Shown piece by piece: positions 43,691-49,216 of a DNA stretch of 49,216 nt. The stretch's first letter is position 1. Every line of letters begins with the position of its first letter. A program made the position numbers and the translations under genes. The stretch spans positions 1 to 49,216 of the forward strand of contig JAAFIQ010000023.1 of NCBI GenBank assembly GCA_013298715.1, written 5' to 3'. The stretch comes from Bacteroidota bacterium (lineage in GTDB: Bacteria > Bacteroidota > Bacteroidia > B-17B0 > Aurantibacillaceae). The notes below the pieces were generated by a model, which did no database searches, was not told where the DNA came from, and was given only the letters and a program-made list of their open reading frames with translations.

Positions 43691-44806
43691 ATTTATTTTA
43701 ACGGACTAAACAGTTTACGCTTTTTTGCAGCTTTGGCCGTGATTATTACTCATGTTGAATTATTTAAAGGTAACTTTGGTTTCACAAGTTATTGGAGCAA
43801 CCCTTTCTTTTTTAGTCTAGGAAGCTTAGCTGTTTATTTTTTCTTCGTTCTTAGCGGATTTTTAATAACTTATTTATTACTAATCGAAAAAGAAAAATTT
43901 GGTAAAATAGAAATTAGAAAATTTTATTTTAGGAGAATTTTAAGGATATGGCCACTGTATTACCTTATTTTAATTATTGGTTTTTTTGTGTTGCCTCAAT
44001 TCAATTTGTTTAAAATTGGCTATTTAGAAGATAGTTTCTATCAAAATTTTTCGTTTAATCTCCTATTGTATCTTTTAATACTTCCAAATGTTGCCTTTTC
44101 CCTCTTCCCATCAGTCCCTTATATTGGTCAAGCCTGGTCTATAGGGGTTGAAGAACAATTTTATATTATTTGGCCATTGCTACTCTCAAAGAGTAAATCA
44201 ATTATTAAAACAATGCTGATTATTATTTTTGTTTTAGTTTTTTTTAAGATACTTGTTTTACTATTAGGTAAATTTTCTGCTACTACTTTTTGGTATGAGC
44301 CTTTAAAATTATTAGTAGCTATGTCAAAGTTTGAATGTATGGCTATTGGAGGGATTGGGGCTTATTTATTGTATACTAATAATAGTTTGTTACGTATAAT
44401 TTATATGCCATTGGTTTTTTTGGTATCCATTTTAGTTTCAATTTTACTAATTTATTTTACTCCAGATAGGTTACAAGATGGTATTCATTTGGTATATTCT
44501 ATATTATTTCTTCAAATTATTCTTTTTGTAGCAAAGCAACAATCATCTTCATTGTTTGAGAATAAACTTTTTAATTATTTAGGAAAAATTTCTTATGGAA
44601 TTTATATGTATCACTTTATGGTAATTCCATTTTGTTTAAACATTTACTTAAAGCATTTCGCTTTCAACTCTATTGTATTAGAAAATTTATTTATTTATGG
44701 AGCAACTATTTTAATTACCCTCCTCATGTCTGCAATATCTTACACATTTTTTGAAAGCAGGTTCATAAAATTAAAATCGCAGTATGCGCGCGTAAAATCT
44801 GGCTAA
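43691..44806 (+). CDS. Acyltransferase 3 family membrane protein, no canonical start codon
   Basis: About 371 residues if begun at ATT 43691. The first canonical start (TTG 43733) falls inside the conserved first motif. The frame upstream encodes YFNGLNSLRFFAAL, matching the (Y/F)xxLxxLRFxAA start of acyltransferase-3 enzymes (OafA-like), with the catalytic His in ITHVEL. Before that the frame has only ATA 43673 after a TAG at 43667. About ten membrane segments; typical internal motifs FFVLSGFLITYLL, RRILRIWPLYYL, and QAWSIGVEEQFYIIWPLLL are present. It transfers acetyl or other acyl groups to an exported glycan or lipid; the target is unknown. Confidence 0.82.
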   Translation: MYFNGLNSLRFFAALAVIITHVELFKGNFGFTSYWSNPFFFSLGSLAVYFFFVLSGFLITYLLLIEKEKFGKIEIRKFYFRRILRIWPLYYLILIIGFFVLPQFNLFKIGYLEDSFYQNFSFNLLLYLLILPNVAFSLFPSVPYIGQAWSIGVEEQFYIIWPLLLSKSKSIIKTMLIIIFVLVFFKILVLLLGKFSATTFWYEPLKLLVAMSKFECMAIGGIGAYLLYTNNSLLRIIYMPLVFLVSILVSILLIYFTPDRLQDGIHLVYSILFLQIILFVAKQQSSSLFENKLFNYLGKISYGIYMYHFMVIPFCLNIYLKHFAFNSIVLENLFIYGATILITLLMSAISYTFFESRFIKLKSQYARVKSG

Positions 44807-44916
44807 CAATTTTTTTTTAATACGAGAAGTTTTGCGTTTGCAGTTATTAATACCCAGATGAATTATATTTTAATAAAATTTACTAATTTTAGATTCATAC
44901 TTTAATCAATCCAATT

Positions 44917-46065
44917 ATGGAAAATGAACTACCACGAAGGAGTTTTTTAACGCGGCTTGGGTTAACACTAAGTTCAGCACTTGCTATTCCTGCAAGTAAT
45001 TTGGCTAACAGTTTAAAGAAAATAACCGAATCAACTAACACTACTATGAGTCCAATAATCAGTACTACACCTCTTGGTTTTCAATGGGAAACCGCCGATC
45101 CGTTTTTGTTTTGCGTGCATCATGAAGATGCTTTTCCAAAAGGTAATGAGGTAATGGGTCCTGATGAAAATTATTTTAAAGGACGCCATATGGGCGATGA
45201 TTTTATAATTAAAGACGGATTTAGAATGTATCATGGCAAAACTGTTCCTGGCTTTCCTGGCCACCCACACCGCGGTTTTGAAACAATTACCGTGGTAAGA
45301 AAAGGTGTGGTAGACCATGCAGATTCTATGGGAGCAAGTGGCAGATATGGAAACGGAGATGTACAATGGATGACGGCTGGTAAAGGCGTTCAGCACTCTG
45401 AAATGTTTCCATTGATTCATAAAGAGAAGGTTAACACCATGGAGTTATTTCAAATTTGGTTGAATTTACCTAAGGCAAGCAAAATGGTAGAACCACATTT
45501 TAAAATGCTTTGGCGAGAAGATATTCCTAATTACGAAAACATTGACAGTAAAGGATTAAAAACTTTGGTAGAAGTAATTGCAGGAAAATTATTTGATAAA
45601 AATTCAGTACCACCGCCACCTAACTCATGGGCTGCAAAGGCAGATAACGAAGTTGCAGTTTGGAATATTAAAATGGAAAAAGGAGCTTCGTTTAAATTAC
45701 CTGCTGCTAGTAAAGGCGTTAACCGTACTATTTATTTTTATGAAGGACATAATTTAAAGGTAGCTTCTACCGAAATTTCTAAGTATAGCGGAATAAAATT
45801 AATTCCTGAATTTGAAGTTGAATTAGTGGCAATGGATAGTGATACAAGTATTTTAGTATTGCAAGGCAAGCCTATAAATGAACAAGTAATACAATACGGA
45901 CCTTTTGTTATGAATAGCAAAGAAGAGATTAATCAAGCATTTGAAGATTACCATAAAACACAATTTGGTGGCTGGCCTTGGCCAAAGTATGATCAGGTAC
46001 ACGATAGAGCCTTGAATCGTTTTGCAAAGCATGCGAATGGGGAGCTTGAGCAAAGGGTAGGGTAG
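44917..46065 (+). CDS. Pirin family protein with a twin-arginine signal
   Basis: 382 residues. The N-terminus PRRSFLTRLGLTLSSALAIP is a Tat signal peptide (RRSFL at 7-11). The pirin metal site is intact: H116 and H118 in GHPHRGFETITVV, H160 and E162 in GVQHSEMFP. C-terminal cupin half has LPAASKGVNRTIYFYEGH and the late GPFVMNSKEEINQAFEDYHKTQFGGWPWP, which is a pirin_C hallmark. Pirins bind iron; some oxidise quercetin. Most lack export signals, so a periplasmic, folded-state-exported pirin is unusual. Spacing to the acyltransferase is 110 bases, so a shared transcript is possible but not shown. Confidence 0.88.
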   Translation: MENELPRRSFLTRLGLTLSSALAIPASNLANSLKKITESTNTTMSPIISTTPLGFQWETADPFLFCVHHEDAFPKGNEVMGPDENYFKGRHMGDDFIIKDGFRMYHGKTVPGFPGHPHRGFETITVVRKGVVDHADSMGASGRYGNGDVQWMTAGKGVQHSEMFPLIHKEKVNTMELFQIWLNLPKASKMVEPHFKMLWREDIPNYENIDSKGLKTLVEVIAGKLFDKNSVPPPPNSWAAKADNEVAVWNIKMEKGASFKLPAASKGVNRTIYFYEGHNLKVASTEISKYSGIKLIPEFEVELVAMDSDTSILVLQGKPINEQVIQYGPFVMNSKEEINQAFEDYHKTQFGGWPWPKYDQVHDRALNRFAKHANGELEQRVG

Positions 46066-46073
46066 GGTGCTTT

Positions 46074-46096
46074 GTTTGAAATTTTCAAATTTTTTT
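46074..46096 (+). terminator. Weak AT-rich terminator after the pirin gene
   Basis: TTTGAAA and TTTCAAA (46074-46088) can form a short AT stem followed by eight T-rich bases. Stability is low. Confidence 0.35.
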
Positions 46097-46130
46097 CACA
46101 AGATTAGAATTCCTAAAAACATATATTTTA

Positions 46131-46320
46131 TTATTCTAATAAAATTTGCAAGTAATTTTTTACTTTAATCTTTCTGCTAATTTTTTTCTTTGATAAAAAA
46201 AGCAAAAAAACAAGTCGTCGTGCACGCCCGCCCTCGAAGAATTTCAATAGAAAAATTATGCTTGCTTGCTTAATTTCTTTTTCGGACAGGGCAGTGCACC
46301 TGTTCACCAACAAATATTGA
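46131..46320. other. Gene-free stretch with a GC-rich island
   Basis: 46097-46403 has no convincing gene. Around 46213-46247 and 46285-46300 it is clearly GC-richer than its surroundings, with GTGCAC occurring twice (in CGTCGTGCACGCCCG and GGCAGTGCACCTG) in a context of A-rich tracts. A 60-codon minus-strand frame (46131-46313) has no family features and arginine-rich composition. It may be an intergenic repeat or small RNA. Confidence 0.4.
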
Positions 46321-46403
46321 TTAATTGAGCTAATTCAAAAATATTTTCGAATAGAAATTAGTTCAAGAATTATTCCTTGAAGGAGCTGAGTTTTTTTTCG
46401 TAA

Positions 46404-46883
46404 TTAAGAAAAAAAAGTTAATATTATCAGGTAGAGCAGGGTTGTAATACAAATTGCATTATAACTAATATTAGGACTCCAAGAAACTTGAAGGGAAGTT
46501 ATATTATTTACGATTGACGATATATAAAAGTCAATTAGTAGAAAAGGTATTAAAAAAATCGAAGCCCAAATGTTCTTCCTGATTTTTTTAAACCATAAAA
46601 TCTGAGGCAGAATACCCTTAGATAGCAAAACGATAATAGCTATGAAATAAAACTTGCTGATTAAATAATTTGGGAATCGATGAGGCCATTCATTCCATAA
46701 AAACTCTTTGAAGAACAAAAGAATAAAAGTTAAAGAAAGTACAATTAATAATGAATTTGAAACTAAAACAAATCTATCAATAATTGATTTATGCTTTAAA
46801 GATATTAACTTTAATACTAGCAACAAAAGAGTTGTAGTTATGAAGGCATTTAGAGCTGAATCAATACATTCTGAGAAATTCAT
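46404..46883 (-). CDS. Small polytopic membrane protein of unknown function
   Basis: 159 residues, four to five hydrophobic segments (TTLLLLVLKLI; FVLVSNSLLIVLSLTFILLFF; FIAIIVLLSKGILP; SIFLIPFLLIDFYISSI; ICITTLLYLIILTFF). No recognised family. It starts 5 bases after the bshA stop, so it is probably in one transcript with it. AT content is even higher than its neighbours. Confidence 0.6.
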   Translation of the reverse strand: MNFSECIDSALNAFITTTLLLLVLKLISLKHKSIIDRFVLVSNSLLIVLSLTFILLFFKEFLWNEWPHRFPNYLISKFYFIAIIVLLSKGILPQILWFKKIRKNIWASIFLIPFLLIDFYISSIVNNITSLQVSWSPNISYNAICITTLLYLIILTFFS

Positions 46884-46888
46884 GCTGG

Positions 46889-48026
46889 TTAAACCCTTAC
46901 CGTTTCTTTAATTAAACTTTGATATAGATTTTCGTAAAGAGGGAGTATGTTATTGATATCAAATTTTTGAGCGTGTTTAAAAGCGTTTTGTTTAAACTGG
47001 TTTAATTTAGTTTCGTTTTTAAGCAAATCAATGGCGTTTTTTGCCATATCATCTACATCACCCACGTTGCTTAAATATCCTGTAACACCATTAATATTTA
47101 CTTCTGGCAAACCACCTGTGTTACTACTAATAACAGGTACTTTCATGGCCATGGCTTCTAAAGCGCTTAATCCAAAACTTTCTGTTTCTGATGGTAAAAT
47201 AAACAAATCGGCAATGCTTAATATTTCTTTTGGGTCGGCAATTTTACCAAGATTAATAATCTCGCTACACGTGTCTAATTGCCTGCAAAGCGCCTCTATT
47301 GCAGGGCGTTCTGGGCCATCGCCCACAAGAATTAATTTACTTGGAATTTCTTTTCTAACTTTATTAAAAACATGCAAAACGTCTTCAACTCGTTTTACTT
47401 TTCTAAAATTACTAACATGCACTAAAATTTTTTCGTTGTTTGGTGCGTATTTTTTTTTCACACAAAATTCAAGTGGTTGTGTGTACTCATCTATATTTAT
47501 AAAAGTTCGGGATTACAGAAATCTTATTATCAATTTTAAATGTTTTTAATGTTTCTTTTTTTAAGCTTTCAGAAACAGAAGTAATAGCATTGCTGTGATT
47601 TAATGAGAAACGAATAACTGGTTCAAACGAAGGGTCTCTGCCAACTAATGTTATATCCGTTCCATGCAACGTTGTTACATAAGGCAATTTTATTTTTTTC
47701 GACTTTAATATTTCTTGAGCCGTATAGGCTACAGATGCGTGAGGAATAGCATAGTGTACGTGAAGAATATCCAATTGTTCATACACGGCCACATCTACAA
47801 TTTTACTCGCTAGCACGCTTTCGTACGGGGGATAATCGAATAAAGGGTAATCATTTACACTTACTTCATGAAAAAATAAGTTTTCATCAAAAAGATTTAA
47901 GCGAAAGGGTTGACTGTAACTCATAAAATGCACCTTATGTCCACGTTTTGCAAGTGCTTTGCCTAATTCAGTTGCTACAACACCACTACCACCATAAGTT
48001 GGGAAACAAACAATACCAATATTCAT
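46889..48026 (-). pseudogene. bshA: BshA glycosyltransferase (bacillithiol synthesis), split by a +1 frameshift
   Basis: Two frames join into one BshA of about 380 residues. Part one (47487-48026) starts NIGIVCFPTYGGSGVVATELG, contains HVHYAIPHASVA and TLHGTDITLVGRDPSF and reaches VIPNF, then leaves frame as YKYR-stop. Part two (to 46889) continues the family sequence: CVKKKYAPNNEKILVHVSNFRKVKRVEDV, LVGDGPERPAIEAL, PSETESFGLSALEAMAMKVPVISS. Removing one base of the A4 run at 47501-47504 (T4 on the coding strand) reads N-F-I-N-I-D-E-Y and restores everything. BshA makes GlcNAc-malate from UDP-GlcNAc. Since no other lesion is seen, this is either a sequencing slip, a very young inactivation, or recoding. 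Confidence 0.88.
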
Positions 48027-48032
48027 ACATTA

Positions 48033-48040
48033 CAAAATTA
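48033..48040 (-). promoter_or_regulatory. -7 box for a probably leaderless bshA mRNA
   Basis: On the minus strand TAATTTTG is followed by exactly six bases (TAATGT) and the bshA ATG, the same spacing as at trpS. Initiation would fall at or next to the ATG. No TTTG at -33. Confidence 0.4.
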
Positions 48041-48194
48041 CAATTTATAAACCAGTGCTTAGTTAAAATTGTTTAGTTTTTTGTTATGTTTTAAGGATAA
48101 AATAAACCTTATTTCGAATATATTTTATACCTAGATTAATCGTTTCATAATCTTGAAATCTAACTCATTTTGGGTATTATTTAGAATAAAAAAC

Positions 48195-48223
48195 AAAAAA
48201 GTCGGTAACCAACCGACTTTTTT
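48195..48223. terminator. Bidirectional terminator between the gene at 48295 and bshA
   Basis: AAAAAAGTCGGT (48195-48206) and ACCGACTTTTTT (48212-48223) form a perfect 12-bp stem with a 5-base loop; A- and T-tracts on either side allow function on both strands. It ends the minus-strand transcript of the 48295 gene. Confidence 0.88.
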
Positions 48224-48294
48224 GAACCAAAGCATCAATGTTTAACCCTTAATTACACAATTGAGCTTATCTCTTAAACAAAAAACAAACAGAA

Positions 48295-48732
48295 CTAATT
48301 CATTTTAAAAGGAGGGATTTTTCCTTCTTTCATTAATTGTAAACTTTTTTTCTTGTGATCTTCAAAACTTCCAAAAGCAAGCGCATCCAACATTTCATTA
48401 CGTGTCATGGCTGGGTTATTAAATTGCTTTCTTATATCTTCTGAACATCTATCAACGTATTTTTCAAATTTATTTGGTGCCCAAACATATTCTTTTTTGG
48501 GTGCATCTTTTTTTATAGCAAACTCTTTAGGCAAATCACCTTCAATTTTTGCTTTAATATCAAGTCCTTCGTAAGTTTTAGGGAGTTGTCTGTTATCAAA
48601 CATAAATGGCTTACTCACCATAATTACATGTTTTTTTCTTTTAGGATCTATCATAGACAGTCCTTCAATACGTAAGCCTTTCTTTTTTAAGCTTCCGTAT
48701 TTGGTTTCAAAGTGTTTTAGTATTTCAAACAT
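48295..48732 (-). CDS. Unknown small basic protein
   Basis: 145 residues, no signal peptide or membrane segment. Lysine-rich: EILKHFETKYGSLKKKGLRIEG, KKHVIMVSKPFMFDNRQLPKTYEGL, KEYVWAPNKFEKYVDRCSEDIRKQF, with DALAFGSFEDHKKKSLQLMKEGKIPPF near the end. It has no recognised domain and no coding neighbour on its transcript; a strong terminator follows it. Confidence 0.6.
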   Translation of the reverse strand: MFEILKHFETKYGSLKKKGLRIEGLSMIDPKRKKHVIMVSKPFMFDNRQLPKTYEGLDIKAKIEGDLPKEFAIKKDAPKKEYVWAPNKFEKYVDRCSEDIRKQFNNPAMTRNEMLDALAFGSFEDHKKKSLQLMKEGKIPPFKMN

Positions 48733-49107
48733 GTTATATAGGTTAAGGGAATGTAAAATTAAGCATATATTTGTTAATAACTTTATTTTTTAGACGAAAA
48801 TATTTTATATAATTTCTTTTTATCAAAATATGACAGAATAACAGGCTAAAAAACTGTTTATAGCGTGTTTGTTATTAGTTAATTGTTTGATTATAAGGGT
48901 TTTGTGGTATTGTTTTATAGTTCAAAACTACTTGAACTGCCAATATTGAAAATTGAATTATTATCGGCGAATCTATTTTTTTTGAGCCTGAATTTAAAAA
49001 TTTGGATGTTTTATTAAAAATTGTCGTTTATCAAAGCGTTGTCAAATCTTAAATTTTTTTAGACGAACATTCAAATTCATTGAATTTAATATTGATTGTC
49101 CGTAATC
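48733..49107. other. Gene-free AT-rich stretch before the IS1595 end
   Basis: No open frame of note. There is one 7-bp dyad AGTTCAA/TTGAACT (48919-48938, 6-base loop) and a palindromic AAATTCATTGAATTT near 49074. If the adjacent element is an IS, its terminal repeat and target duplication should lie in this stretch, but I cannot identify them. Confidence 0.4.
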
Positions 49108-49216
49108 TTACCCATAATTAAAAACTGAAGCGACTGTTAATCTATCAAACATAGCATCTTTAAAATATCTTCGATTTAATTTATACACAAATTCGTTTAA
49201 ATAATTTTGTAGATAC
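49108..49216 (-). mobile_element. C-terminal end of an IS1595-type (ISXO2-like) transposase, cut by the window edge
   Basis: On the minus strand the frame from the edge to TAA 49108-49110 reads YLQNYLNEFVYKLNRRYF, then KDAMFDRLTVASVFNYG. The YLxEFxxxxNRR block followed by a short (L/M)FDRL segment is the characteristic C-terminus of DDE transposases of the IS1595/ISXO2 family. The start and catalytic core lie to the right of the window, so intactness is unknown. No terminal inverted repeat is recognised downstream of the stop. Confidence 0.7.

Noticed and set aside
46131-46313. 60-codon minus-strand open frame downstream of the pirin gene
   Set aside because: No signal peptide or family motif, arginine- and phenylalanine-rich composition produced by the GC island and A-tracts, and no promoter or coupling. 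Treated as non-coding.
1-49216. CRISPR arrays, tRNA or rRNA genes, prophage or plasmid modules
   Set aside because: I looked for regularly spaced repeats, tRNA-like GC-rich cloverleaf blocks and phage or replication genes on both strands and saw none.

Overview
This 49.2 kb window is AT-rich and reads as chromosome of a member of the Bacteroidota, most likely a gliding, carotenoid-pigmented relative of the Flavobacteriales. The evidence is a PorP/SprF protein beside gldJ, a type IX secretion (T9SS) sorting-domain remnant, bacillithiol biosynthesis (bshA), LytTR/propeller two-component signalling, CruF/CrtD carotenoid genes, -7 boxes of the TAnnTTTG type, and no Shine-Dalgarno sequences ahead of the genes. 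The order or family cannot be fixed from this sequence alone. Almost all of it is chromosomal housekeeping; I see no prophage, CRISPR array, tRNA or rRNA.

Layout. 1-6.4 kb, plus strand: porP/sprF-like (5'-partial), gldJ, a strong terminator, murF, a UMF1-type transporter and a secreted vWA protein; selO converges on them. 7.9-14.9 kb, plus strand: two M16 peptidases (one catalytic, one not) separated by an HD-phosphohydrolase/CoaD fusion and a GT-C glycosyltransferase, then a tiny secreted peptide and a beta-solenoid/beta-barrel surface protein. trpS follows, probably leaderless. 15.9-25.5 kb, minus strand: one tightly coupled run of eleven genes (unknown membrane-anchored protein, dapF, unknown, GNAT, heptaheme TPR cytochrome, mltG, GyrI-like, PAP2, TolB-like, GNAT, unknown polytopic protein), combining peptidoglycan metabolism with envelope functions. 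25.6-30.9 kb: a DegP/HtrA protease converges on a LytTR regulator and its propeller-type sensor kinase. 31.0-36.5 kb: a divergent carotenoid cluster (cruF-crtD and crtI-crtB-unknown-idi). 36.5-43.2 kb: small secreted proteins, cinA, a decayed patch (T9SS sorting-domain remnant plus an outer-membrane protein with an in-frame stop), two DUF4412-like proteins and an ECF sigma factor. 43.2-49.2 kb: an intergenic inverted repeat, an acyltransferase, a Tat-type pirin, frame-shifted bshA, and the C-terminal end of an IS1595-type transposase at the right edge.

The most unusual recurring signal concerns translation starts. Four genes (the peptide at 13.25 kb, the sensor kinase, crtD, the acyltransferase) have obvious N-terminal family sequence or signal peptide upstream of any ATG/GTG/TTG. 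In each, an ATT codon lies at or near the expected start. crtD is the cleanest case: its FAD-binding glycine motif is encoded only if translation starts at ATT 33086 or upstream. In two of the four, and in bshA, removing one T from a T-run would also repair the gene, so homopolymer assembly error competes with true AUU initiation. The other notable items are the HD-CoaD fusion, the heptaheme cytochrome inside a cell-wall operon, the exported pirin and the large imperfect inverted repeat at 43.4-43.5 kb.
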